Origin: JAKZRT01 sp047518005
GTDB taxonomy: Bacteria > Pseudomonadota > Alphaproteobacteria > Rhodobacterales > Rhodobacteraceae
NCBI GenBank assembly: GCA_047518005.1
Contig: JAKZRT010000064.1
Span: 1 to 20,531 of the forward strand
Length of the DNA: 20,531 bases
Direction of reading: 5' to 3'
The notes under the pieces are model-generated. The model searched no databases. It was not told the DNA's origin and saw only the letters and a program-made list of their open reading frames with translations. Shown here piece after piece: positions 7,547 through 14,970 of the stretch (position 1 is its first letter; each line of letters opens with the position of its first letter). Made by a program: the position numbers and the translations under genes.

Positions 7547-8401
7547 TCAAGCTCCGGTTTGAATTTTCAGCCCGTCGTACATGCCCCATTCGGCCCACGA
7601 GCCGTCATAGATTGCATGGTCGGTCTTGCCCAAGCGTTCCATCGCCAAATTTATCATCGCCGCAGTGACGCCCGAGCCGCAAGTCGTGATGACTGGCCTT
7701 GATAAGTCGACGCCAGCCACGTCGAACGCGCGGCGCAGGTCATCACCGGATTTCATCGTTCCATCGGCCTTGACGAAACGATCCAGGGGCAGGCTGCGCG
7801 AACCGGGAATGTGGCCGCCGCGCAAGCCCGGCCGGGGTTCAGGAACGTCGCCGCGGAAACGGTCTGCAGGACGTGCATCGACAATTTCCCAGTCGCCAAG
7901 CTTTGACGCCGCTGCGACTTGCGTCACGTCCTTGACCATATGCGCCTGCCGTTGGACGGTCATATGCCGGTCGCGAATGACCGGGGGCAGGTCTTCGACC
8001 GGGCGGCCTTCGGCCTGCCATTTGGGAAAGCCACCATCCAGAACTGCGACGTCGGTCTTGCCCATCAACCGAAACAGCCACCAGACCCGCGCCGCCGAAA
8101 ACAAACCGGCCCCGTCATAGACCACCACCTGATGCCCATCGCCCACGCCCATGGCGCGCAGGCGCGAGATGAACTTTTCCGGCGACGGTGCCATATGCGG
8201 CAGGTCCGACCGCGCGTCGGAAATATCGTCGATGTCGAAAAACCGCGCGCCGGGGATATGCGCGGCCGCATATTCGCCCCGCGGGTCACGGCCGGCGTCG
8301 GGCAGATACCAGCTGGCGTCCAGAACCCGCAAATCGGGGCTGGCAAGATGCGCCTCAAGCCAATTGGTGGAAACAAGGGTGCGAGGGTCGTTGGCGGCCA
8401 T
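7547..8401 (-). CDS. sseA: 3-mercaptopyruvate sulfurtransferase
   Basis: The protein has 284 residues, typical of two-domain rhodanese-like enzymes. An inactive N-terminal rhodanese domain (about 8-135) contains DASWYLP, EYAAAHIPGA and LDGGFPKW. The catalytic C-terminal domain (about 165-280) has GHIPGSRSLP and the active-site loop CGSGVTA with Cys241. A loop of the form CG(S/T)GVT marks mercaptopyruvate sulfurtransferases rather than thiosulfate rhodaneses (CRxGxT). It moves sulfur from 3-mercaptopyruvate to thiol or cyanide acceptors and can release sulfide. It is the first gene of a two-gene unit with the aminotransferase, whose start overlaps its stop. A decayed transporter gene lies divergently upstream. 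Confidence 0.93.
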   Translation of the reverse strand: MAANDPRTLVSTNWLEAHLASPDLRVLDASWYLPDAGRDPRGEYAAAHIPGARFFDIDDISDARSDLPHMAPSPEKFISRLRAMGVGDGHQVVVYDGAGLFSAARVWWLFRLMGKTDVAVLDGGFPKWQAEGRPVEDLPPVIRDRHMTVQRQAHMVKDVTQVAAASKLGDWEIVDARPADRFRGDVPEPRPGLRGGHIPGSRSLPLDRFVKADGTMKSGDDLRRAFDVAGVDLSRPVITTCGSGVTAAMINLAMERLGKTDHAIYDGSWAEWGMYDGLKIQTGA

Positions 8402-8538
8402 GGCGGGGTCCGTGAAATCAGGCGTGTTTTCGACCTAACCCCATGGCGGGGGCCGTGCAAGGGTGGCGGTCCCGCGCCCGCCGCGCGAAACCGCAGGAAA
8501 CGGATCGACTGCGCCGGGGTGGGATGGAAAAACCCACT

Positions 8539-8781
8539 ATGGATGCCCGAAAATCGACCACAATTGACCCGGCGTCGGGGGCGGGAGCGCGGGCGGGGGC
8601 GGCGAACCTGATGCTGGTCACGCTGCTGATCCCGCCGTTTGCGATCGGACTGGGTATTCGTTTCCTCGACGAAAGTCCGGGGCCCCAAGCCTGGGCCGGA
8701 TTTGCGATCATTGCACTGGGGTTGGGTGTTACCGACGGGCGGCTGGCGGCGCGTTTGCGGGGCACGGCGCAGGCCGGTAGG
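8539..8781 (+). pseudogene. Remnant of an EamA/DMT-family transporter
   Basis: The frame starts MDARKSTTIDPAS, a plausible DMT N-terminus, and after a short Gly/Ala/Arg stretch enters an EamA C-terminus. That part reads ANLMLVTLLIPPFAIGLG, then LDESPGPQAWAGFAIIALGL and TDGRLAARLRG, which are the last two membrane segments of these ten-helix permeases. About 230 residues in between are absent, so this is an internal deletion derivative, not a working transporter. The original stop is also lost: the frame would run antisense into smpB to 8991. I end the call at a nearby out-of-frame TAG (8778-8780); the true 3' edge is uncertain. The GC-rich repeats GGGGGCGGG around 8577-8605 may have mediated the deletion. 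Confidence 0.7.
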
Positions 8782-8784
8782 TGC

Positions 8785-9261
8785 CTATTCGCCGCGCCGC
8801 AAGAGGCGCGCCTTTTGGCGCTGCCAGTCGCGCTTGGCTTCGGTGGCGCGTTTGTCATGGGCCTTTTTGCCCTTGGCGATGCCGATCTTGATCTTCACCC
8901 GGCCGCGATGGTTGAAATAGATCACCAACGGCACCAGCGTCAGGCCCTGGCGTTGCGTCGCTTGCCAGAGCCGTGCCATTTCGCGCTTTGACACCAAGAG
9001 CTTGCGCCGACGACGTTCTTCGTGTCCCCAGGTGCGGGCCGGCGCATACGGCGCAATATAGGAATTCACCAGCCACAATTCGCCAGCCTCGACCGCGGCA
9101 TAGCTTTCGGCGATGTTGGATTGGCCGCCGCGCAGGGATTTGACCTCGGAACCTTGCAGGATCATGCCGCATTCGATGTCGTCTTCGATGGCATAATCGT
9201 ACCGCGCCCGCCGATTTTCGGCGATGACCTTGTAATTGGGGGTGTCGGGTGTCCTGGCCAT
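8785..9261 (-). CDS. smpB: SsrA-binding protein SmpB
   Basis: The protein has 158 residues, standard for SmpB. It has the beta-barrel hallmarks NRRARYDYAIED, GMILQGSEVKSLR and NIAESYA, then EERRRRKLLVSKRE. The basic C-terminal tail KGKKAHDKRATEAKRDWQRQ inserts into the empty mRNA channel. SmpB binds tmRNA and rescues stalled ribosomes by trans-translation. The ATG at 9261 gives the family start MARTPD; a longer frame from 9324 would add 21 unrelated residues. The tmRNA gene is not in this window. The 3' end abuts the decayed transporter gene on the other strand. Confidence 0.96.
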   Translation of the reverse strand: MARTPDTPNYKVIAENRRARYDYAIEDDIECGMILQGSEVKSLRGGQSNIAESYAAVEAGELWLVNSYIAPYAPARTWGHEERRRRKLLVSKREMARLWQATQRQGLTLVPLVIYFNHRGRVKIKIGIAKGKKAHDKRATEAKRDWQRQKARLLRRGE

Positions 9262-9368
9262 CGTCCGGGGGATATAGGCCAAGGCGAGGGCCGCGCCAAG
9301 CCGGGCCAAGGCTTTGCTAACCAATTGCCGCTATCAGTCACGGTGCAGTGACACCAGGAGTTTGAGCA

Positions 9369-9869
9369 ATGCATCCAATTACCCACACGGGGATCCCCGC
9401 CAATATGAACCGTCCCATGGACCGCCAGCCCGAAACGGACGCGGCCGCCCGGCCCGGCAAAAGCGGACAATCGGTCGGGCATATGGCCAAGGCGGCGGTG
9501 GCGGCCGCAGCCGAGGCAGGGATCGAGTTGCCCAGCAGCGCGCAGGGGTTCGCCGCGTCGGCCATCGCCGGTGGTGCCGATCCGGCGTTGATCTTTGCAG
9601 TGCAGACCGAAGACCCCGCAGAGGGCGGTACCGAGGCACCGGTCGCGGTCGGCGAACCCGTGGTGCAGGCCGGTGCAGAAGAAACGCCCCCAGCCGCCGG
9701 GGTACCGGTTGGGGACCAACCAGTGATTGACGACGGCGCCGACCGGCTGGCCGCCGAACTGGCCGCTGCCGCCTTTACCGCCGCCACCGATCTGATCGCC
9801 GCAGAGGCGGCAAGTTCGGCCGAGACCGCCCTCGAGCTGTTGAGTGACGCCGAAGATACTTCGGCCTGA
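9369..9869 (+). CDS. Alanine-rich hypothetical protein
   Basis: The protein has 166 residues and I do not recognise it. A good ribosome site (AGGAG, 8 bases before ATG) supports the start; Met13 is an alternative. An N-terminal block, GKSGQSVGHMAKAAVAAAAEAG followed by ELPSSAQGFAASAIAGGADPALIF (about 30-76), looks folded and helical. A low-complexity acidic linker rich in Pro, Glu and Ala (about 80-118) follows, then an Ala/Glu-rich C-terminal helix (about 122-160). There is no signal peptide, membrane segment or cysteine. It sits alone, divergent from smpB and convergent with the lytic transglycosylase, with repeat copy 2 just downstream. Continuous GC-rich coding with a proper ribosome site makes it likely to be real. 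Confidence 0.65.
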   Translation: MHPITHTGIPANMNRPMDRQPETDAAARPGKSGQSVGHMAKAAVAAAAEAGIELPSSAQGFAASAIAGGADPALIFAVQTEDPAEGGTEAPVAVGEPVVQAGAEETPPAAGVPVGDQPVIDDGADRLAAELAAAAFTAATDLIAAEAASSAETALELLSDAEDTSA

Positions 9870-9892
9870 TCCCGAACGTCCTGGGCCCTGGG

Positions 9893-9975
9893 GGTTGCGC
9901 CGCGTTCCGCGTCGCCCGCGAAGCGAGGGGGGCCAGCCCCCTCGCGCTCCCCCCGGAGTCTTTTTGGAAATGTGA
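9893..9975 (+). repeat. Structured intergenic repeat, copy 2 (3'-end element)
   Basis: It begins GGTTGCGCCGCG, has a central hairpin CGAGGGGG / CCCCCTCG, and ends with CTCCCCCCGGAG (a small hairpin) followed by TCTTTTTGGAAA. It lies 23 bp after the stop of the alanine-rich gene, between that gene and the convergent lytic transglycosylase gene. The final hairpin plus T-tract looks like an intrinsic terminator for the + strand. Confidence 0.78.
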
Positions 9976-10025
9976 TACTGGTAAGGGCGTTGTGCCGCCA
10001 GTTTCTTCTGGGTGAAAAATTCCCG

Positions 10026-11969
10026 TTAGCGGGCCGCTCTCAGTTCTGCAGACAGTCTGATCGGCTGCGCCTCGCCCGCCAGTCTGGCGCGGTAGATCAC
10101 CACCGATTCGGCCACGCGCATGACATAGTTGCGGGTCTCGCGGAACGGGATTGTCTCGATCCAGCTCAGTGTATCCACCCGGGCATCGCGCGGGTCGCCG
10201 TATTTCTTTATCCACTCGGCGGTGCGCGTCGGCCCGGCGTTATAGCCCGACGCTATCAGCAAGATATTGCCCCCGAACTCGTCGCTCACCGAGGCCAGGT
10301 AGGCGTTGCCAAGGGTGGTGTTATAGGTTGGGTCGTCCAGCAGACGGTCGGGTGAATAGGGCAGATCCAGCCACCCGGCCACTTCCTTGGCAGTGCGCGG
10401 CATCAGCTGCATCAGCCCGCGCGCCCCGGCCCGCGAGACCGCGCGCGGGTAAAATTCGCTTTCGCGGCGCATGATCGACAGGGTCAGTTCGGGGGGCACG
10501 TCGGCGGTGTCGGCGGTCAGGCCGACGACCGGGAAATACGGGCGCGGCAACACCAGACCCTGGCCGGCCGCAAATTTGGCAAGCGTCACCGCGATATGCG
10601 GCTCGTCCAGCCGCAACGCCAGATCGCCGAGCCGCGCAAAGTCGTCATCCGAGAGCGATTCGGCCAGATTCGTGAAAAACCGTGCCGCCAGACGGGTTTC
10701 ACCCGCGTGTCTCAGCGCAAGGCCGACCATCAGGACCCGGTTTTGCAGGAACGGTGCGTCTGTAACACCATTGGGCTCGGCTTCGAACAGACCCGGATCC
10801 ATGGCGATCCCCGCCTGTTCAGCGGCCAGAAGTCCATAAAACCCGGTCTGAAATTCGGCCCCGAACGCCAAGGCCATGGCCGCGTCATCGGGACGGTCCA
10901 TCGCCGCGTAGGCCTGCGCCTCCCAATACCCGGCGCGGCCCAGGCTGATCGGGCTGTCGACACCGGCGCGAAAGCGCTGGAAGTGGTTGAGCGCGTCGCG
11001 GGGGCGGTCGAGCCGGGTCAGGGCGATATAGCCTGCCAGCCATTCGAGGTCGGCGAAATGGGTGCCCGAAACCAGGTGATGGCCCGTCGCCAGCCCATAG
11101 GCTTGGTCCACCCGCCCTTCGCGCAGGGCGTCGCGCGCCAGAACCCGCCGCGCGCTGGCCCAGAATGCCGGGCGGCCCAGGCGCTCTGCACTGGTCGAGC
11201 GCGCCAATATCAGCCGGACAGCGTCGTCGCGATTGCCCTTTTCCATGCGCCAGAAGAACCTCTCGAACGCCAGTCCGGGGCCGGAACTCCGCGCGTCTGG
11301 CACTTTGTCGACTAACGCATCAACGCCGTTCTCCAGGTTTCGCAATGCAATGCGCGCCCGCGCCTCGGCCTTTGCGCCGGTGCCAAGAAACGGAAATAGC
11401 CGCAGCGCATCGGCGTGACGCCCCAGCCACAGCAGGTGATCCAGGCGGGCCTGGTTATGCGGCGTCAGCAGGTCGGGGAATTCTCTGAGAAAAATCGCCT
11501 GTTCGGAACGCGAAAACGAAAGCGTGCGCCAGGCCAGCACCAGTTCGTGCCGGGCGTCGTCGGGGCGGTCGCGGGCCTGGTAAGCGCGCGCCAGATAAAG
11601 CGCCCCGTGCGGGCTCTGGGCGTGGCGGTGGCCAAAGAATGCCAGCACGTCGTCGGCGGGTGTGCGCGGCGAGATCTTGGGCTCGCCCATCCGACGCAGC
11701 TGCAAAAGCCCGGGCCAGTCACGATTGCGCGTGATGAAATCTAGGTAGTCGGCAAATTCCCCGTGGCCGTCGCGAAGGTTCGTCCAGGCGATGATATCGA
11801 CCGCCAGATTGCCCGACCGCGCGGCCCGAAGTTCTGCCGCCGCAAAGGCTCCGTCCCGCGACAACGCCAAAGCCGCCGCCAGACCCCCCGCGTGGCCACC
11901 CGCGGGGGCCGTCGGGGCCGCAAGAGCGCTGAGAAGGCAAAGCCTGACAAAAAAAGCGCGTCTGATCAC
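10026..11969 (-). CDS. Soluble lytic murein transglycosylase (SLT family)
   Basis: The protein has 647 residues. The N-terminus IRRAFFVRLCLLSALAAPTA is a signal peptide, so it acts in the periplasm. A long helical region with alpha-superhelix repeats (about 40-480) precedes the C-terminal lysozyme-like domain. Catalytic Glu503 lies in RRESEFYPRAVS, followed by GARGLMQLMPRTAKEVA and SGYNAGPTR, the classic SLT motifs. It cleaves the MurNAc-GlcNAc bond of peptidoglycan, forming a 1,6-anhydro end. I chose the GTG at 11969 because an AGG lies 5 bases upstream and the signal peptide starts there; a GTG at 11975 is also possible. The frame stays open another 248 codons upstream, but that stretch is antisense to dapA. 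It is divergent from dapA, with 171 bp between. Confidence 0.92.
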   Translation of the reverse strand: MIRRAFFVRLCLLSALAAPTAPAGGHAGGLAAALALSRDGAFAAAELRAARSGNLAVDIIAWTNLRDGHGEFADYLDFITRNRDWPGLLQLRRMGEPKISPRTPADDVLAFFGHRHAQSPHGALYLARAYQARDRPDDARHELVLAWRTLSFSRSEQAIFLREFPDLLTPHNQARLDHLLWLGRHADALRLFPFLGTGAKAEARARIALRNLENGVDALVDKVPDARSSGPGLAFERFFWRMEKGNRDDAVRLILARSTSAERLGRPAFWASARRVLARDALREGRVDQAYGLATGHHLVSGTHFADLEWLAGYIALTRLDRPRDALNHFQRFRAGVDSPISLGRAGYWEAQAYAAMDRPDDAAMALAFGAEFQTGFYGLLAAEQAGIAMDPGLFEAEPNGVTDAPFLQNRVLMVGLALRHAGETRLAARFFTNLAESLSDDDFARLGDLALRLDEPHIAVTLAKFAAGQGLVLPRPYFPVVGLTADTADVPPELTLSIMRRESEFYPRAVSRAGARGLMQLMPRTAKEVAGWLDLPYSPDRLLDDPTYNTTLGNAYLASVSDEFGGNILLIASGYNAGPTRTAEWIKKYGDPRDARVDTLSWIETIPFRETRNYVMRVAESVVIYRARLAGEAQPIRLSAELRAAR

Positions 11970-12041
11970 CAACACCTGCCTAAAATCGTGACCCCTGCCC
12001 GTGACCTTTGAACCTAGACGATTCCGAGCGACGAGACAAAC

Positions 12042-12068
12042 TTGGCATCGGCGCATCCTCGCTATAGT
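12042..12068 (+). promoter_or_regulatory. Candidate dapA promoter
   Basis: TTGGCA (12042-12047) and TATAGT (12063-12068) are good -35 and -10 hexamers, but the spacing is only 15 bases. The start codon of dapA lies 72 bp downstream. Confidence 0.35.
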
Positions 12069-12140
12069 GTCCGCGCGATCCGGGACCGCCGACCAGTGGC
12101 CCCGAAAAGCCGGACAATTGACGCCAAAAGGATGCGCGCG

Positions 12141-13016
12141 ATGTTTCATGGATCGTTCCCAGCCCTGGTCACACCCTTCAAGAACGGCGAGGTGGATTTT
12201 GACGCGCTGAAACATTTGGTCGACTGGCATGTCGATGAGGGCAGCAATGGTCTGGTTCCGGTTGGAACGACCGGGGAAAGCCCGACGCTCAGCCACGAGG
12301 AACATGAGGCCGTGATCGAAACGGTGGTTACGGCGGCGGCGGGCCGGGTGAAAGTGATCGCGGGGGCCGGGTCGAACAACACTGCCGAATCGATCCGGTT
12401 CATGCGCCACGCCAAACGGGTCGGGGCCGATGCAGCACTTGTGGTCACGCCCTATTACAACAAGCCGACTCAAGGTGGTTTGATCCTGCATTTCAGCGCT
12501 GTCCACGACTGCTGCGATCTGCCGATCATCATCTACAACATTCCCGGCCGGTCGGTTGTCGACATGACGCCCGCGACCATGGGCACGCTGGCGGCGCTGC
12601 CGCGGATCATTGGTGTCAAGGACGCCACCGGCGATCTGGCGCGGGTCAGCCAGCAGCGCATCACCTGTGGCAAGAACTTCATCCAGCTTTCCGGCGAGGA
12701 TGCCACAGCACACGGGTTCAATGCCCAGGGCGGGGTCGGCTGCATTTCGGTCACCGCCAACGTGGCGCCTCGCTTATGTTCTGACATGCAGGCCGCCACC
12801 TTGGCGGGCGACTATGGCCGCGCGCTGGAATTGGCCGACCGGCTGATGCCCCTGCATCAGGCGATATTCACCGAACCGGGGCTGGTCGGCGCGAAATACG
12901 GGATGTCGCGGCTGGGCCTTTGCTCGGACGAGGTGCGCCCGCCGCTGGCACCGCTGACCCAAGGCACCCAGGGGCTGGTCGACGCGGCCATGCGTGTGGC
13001 CGGGCTGATAAACTAG
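12141..13016 (+). CDS. dapA: 4-hydroxy-tetrahydrodipicolinate synthase
   Basis: The protein has 291 residues, the standard DapA length. It condenses pyruvate with aspartate semialdehyde, the first committed step towards lysine and meso-diaminopimelate. Lys160 (GVKDATGD) is the Schiff-base lysine. Thr43/Thr44 in GTTGES and Tyr132 in YNIPGR complete the proton relay, and Arg137 binds aspartate semialdehyde. Each is offset by one from the E. coli numbering. The start MFHGSFPALVTPF is family-typical with AAAAGGA upstream; a frame beginning at 12042 would add unrelated residues. A P-loop gene follows 7 bp after the stop. Confidence 0.96.
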   Translation: MFHGSFPALVTPFKNGEVDFDALKHLVDWHVDEGSNGLVPVGTTGESPTLSHEEHEAVIETVVTAAAGRVKVIAGAGSNNTAESIRFMRHAKRVGADAALVVTPYYNKPTQGGLILHFSAVHDCCDLPIIIYNIPGRSVVDMTPATMGTLAALPRIIGVKDATGDLARVSQQRITCGKNFIQLSGEDATAHGFNAQGGVGCISVTANVAPRLCSDMQAATLAGDYGRALELADRLMPLHQAIFTEPGLVGAKYGMSRLGLCSDEVRPPLAPLTQGTQGLVDAAMRVAGLIN

Positions 13017-13023
13017 GGGTCGC

Positions 13024-13527
13024 ATGGCCGCCCATGTCCACATGATAACCGGGCTGACGGGTGCCGGAAAATCGACCTACGCCGAGACGCTGCGCCTCTC
13101 GCTCGGGGCGGTTCGCTTTTCAATCGATGACTGGAACGCGCGGTTGTTCTTTCCCGACCGCGATCCTGCATCCGACTTCGACTGGTTTTATGAACGCGTT
13201 CAGCGGTGCTGCGCCCAGATGCGTGACACCGCCGATCAGGTCCTCGAGGCGGGCGCGCCGGTGGTCTTTGACTGCGGGTTCACCAACAGCCATGAACGCG
13301 GGATATTCTATGACTGGGCGGGCAATCGCGGCTGGCAGGCGACGCTGCATTACCTCGACGTGGACCGCGACCTGCGCTGGCGCCGGGTCGAACACAGGAA
13401 CGCGCAACAGGGCAAGACCTTCGCCCTGACCGTCACCCGCAAGATGTTTGATTTCATGGAAACCATCTGGGAACCGCCCGACCAGACCGAGATGGCCGCA
13501 AATAACGGGGTTCGCGTCGGCGACTGA
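13024..13527 (+). CDS. Small P-loop kinase-like ATPase (AAA_33 type)
   Basis: The protein has 167 residues, with a Walker A loop GLTGAGKST at 10-18 and a following DDWNAR element (35-40) of the kind seen in small-molecule and zeta-type kinases. A Walker B-like VVFDCGF lies at 80-86 and a basic LID-like segment DRDLRWRRVEHRN at 114-126. The architecture fits single-domain phosphotransferases, but the substrate cannot be inferred. It lies 7 bp after dapA with an AGGGG ribosome site, so the two are probably co-transcribed. No antitoxin-like gene adjoins it, which argues against a zeta-type toxin. Confidence 0.8.
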   Translation: MAAHVHMITGLTGAGKSTYAETLRLSLGAVRFSIDDWNARLFFPDRDPASDFDWFYERVQRCCAQMRDTADQVLEAGAPVVFDCGFTNSHERGIFYDWAGNRGWQATLHYLDVDRDLRWRRVEHRNAQQGKTFALTVTRKMFDFMETIWEPPDQTEMAANNGVRVGD

Positions 13528-13616
13528 CCCGGTGCCGGCACCAGGCGCATTAGGGCTTCAACTGGGGCGTCCCAGCCTCTATCTATAGGCCACATCCAAT
13601 TAATTCGGAGCATTTT

Positions 13617-14504
13617 ATGGATCGTTTTCTTGCCGGTTTGGAGGGTGGCAACCTGGTTCTTATCCTTCTGGCAATCCTCATTATATTGTCGGTTTACCTG
13701 GGCGTGCGGGTTGTCTCGCAGTCCGAAAAGCACGTTGTCGAGCGGTTCGGACGTCTGCGCGTGGTTCTGGGCCCGGGGCTGAACTTCATCGTGCCGTTTC
13801 TGGACCGGGTCCGGCACAAAATCTCGATCCTGGAACGCCAGCTGCCCAACGCTAGCCAGGATGCGATCACCGCGGACAACGTGCTTGTCCAGGTCGAAAC
13901 AAGCGTCTTTTACCGGATCACCGAGCCGGAACGAACCGTCTACCGGATCCGCGATGTTGACGCGGCGATCGCCACCACCGTGGCGGGGATCGTGCGCGCG
14001 CAGATCGGCAAGATGGAGCTTGACGACGTTCAGGCCAACCGGGCGCATCTGATCGAAACGATCCAGGCCGATGTCGAAGACGCGGTCGACGAATGGGGCA
14101 TCGAGGTCACGCGCGCTGAAATTCTGGACGTCAACCTCGATCAGGCGACGCGCGAAGCGATGCTGCAGCAGTTGAACGCCGAACGCGAACGGCGGGCCGC
14201 GGTGACCCGCGCCGAGGGCGAAAAGCGCGCCGTCGAACTGAACGCCGATGCCGAACTTTACGCCACCGAACAGGCCGCCAAGGCGCGCCGGATCGCGGCC
14301 GACGCCGAGGCCTATGCGACCGCAAAAGTCGCCGAGGCGATTGCCGCCAACGGGCTGGAGGCGGCGCAATATCAGGTGGCGTTAAAACAGGTCGAGGCGC
14401 TCAGTGCGCTTGGCGCGGGCGAGGGCAAGCAGACGGTGATCCTGCCCGTCGATGCCCTGGCGGCCTTTGGCGACGCCTTCAAAATGCTGAAAGGACGTGG
14501 ATGA
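13617..14504 (+). CDS. SPFH/stomatin-family membrane protease adaptor (QmcA-like)
   Basis: The protein has 295 residues. A single N-terminal membrane helix (about 12-33) is followed by the SPFH domain (about 30-190) with QSEKHVVERFGRL, GPGLNFIVPFLD and TADNVLVQVE. An Ala/Glu-rich coiled coil (about 180-250) contains the characteristic AEGEKRAVELNADAE. Stomatin/QmcA proteins form membrane microdomain scaffolds and often pair with an NfeD protein, as here. A GGAG ribosome site precedes the ATG. The stop overlaps the next start by 4 bp (ATGA). The 89-bp gap upstream holds a possible -10 (TATCTA/TATAGG) and a TGGG/CCCA dyad. Confidence 0.93.
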   Translation: MDRFLAGLEGGNLVLILLAILIILSVYLGVRVVSQSEKHVVERFGRLRVVLGPGLNFIVPFLDRVRHKISILERQLPNASQDAITADNVLVQVETSVFYRITEPERTVYRIRDVDAAIATTVAGIVRAQIGKMELDDVQANRAHLIETIQADVEDAVDEWGIEVTRAEILDVNLDQATREAMLQQLNAERERRAAVTRAEGEKRAVELNADAELYATEQAAKARRIAADAEAYATAKVAEAIAANGLEAAQYQVALKQVEALSALGAGEGKQTVILPVDALAAFGDAFKMLKGRG

Positions 14505-14788
14505 TGTGGTGGGCAGCCTGGTGGGTCTGGGGCGCGTTTGCCATTGCGCTGGTGATTCTGGAGGTCTTCGCGCCCGCCTATGTCTTCCTGGGGTTCGGCA
14601 TCGGCGCCGCGATCGTCGCGCTGTTTTTGCTGGTCGGCGGACCGCTGGCCGCGACCGTGGCGGGGTCGCTGCCGCTGTTGCTGGTCGCCTTCGCGCTGGT
14701 GTCGCTTGTCGCCTGGGTGGGTCTGAGACGCCTTCTTGGCGTCACTCGCACCCAGGTCAAACGATTTGACGACGACATCAACGACTGA
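14501..14788 (+). CDS. Short NfeD-like membrane protein
   Basis: The protein has 95 residues with about three hydrophobic segments (about 7-27, 28-47 and 52-72), then a short tail ending VKRFDDDIND. The order SPFH then NfeD is the conserved pairing, and the two genes overlap by 4 bp. The soluble OB-fold domain of longer NfeD proteins (about 150 residues) is absent. No frameshifted OB-fold is visible downstream, where repeat copy 3 begins soon after. I read this as the short membrane-only form, perhaps acting as the membrane partner of the stomatin-like protein. Confidence 0.85.
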   Translation: MMWWAAWWVWGAFAIALVILEVFAPAYVFLGFGIGAAIVALFLLVGGPLAATVAGSLPLLLVAFALVSLVAWVGLRRLLGVTRTQVKRFDDDIND

Positions 14789-14860
14789 CCCCCCCCGGGC
14801 GCCGCTACAACGAAAGTGACCGCCTGCGGTAGTCGCGAGGCCTGCCGCGCCCTTCGCTTT

Positions 14861-14944
14861 ATCATCCTTCCAAAAATACTCCGGGGAGCGCGAGGGGCAG
14901 CGCCCCTCGCCTCGGGGCGACGCGCGCCAGCGCGGCGCAATACC
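14861..14944 (-). repeat. Structured intergenic repeat, copy 3 (3'-end element, inverted)
   Basis: Read on the minus strand it begins GGTATTGCGCCGCG, has a perfect hairpin GCGAGGGGC-GCT-GCCCCTCGC, and ends CTCCCCGGAGTATTTTTGG. It lies between the convergent nfeD-like gene and pyrF. Its orientation places the T-tract end downstream of pyrF, so it would serve the pyrF transcript. Confidence 0.78.
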
Positions 14945-14970
14945 TTGTCCCAAAGTCCAATCGCCGCCGC

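Noticed and set aside
8782..8991. Continuation of the transporter remnant as a real protein to 8991
   Set aside because: This part is antisense to smpB and bears no resemblance to EamA proteins.
11970..12713. An open 248-codon N-terminal extension of the lytic transglycosylase frame
   Set aside because: It is antisense to dapA, whose coding is certain, and the signal peptide begins at 11969. High GC content keeps the antisense frame open.
13024..13527. Zeta-type toxin of a toxin-antitoxin pair
   Set aside because: No small antitoxin gene adjoins it, and it follows dapA by 7 bp; P-loop similarity alone is not enough.
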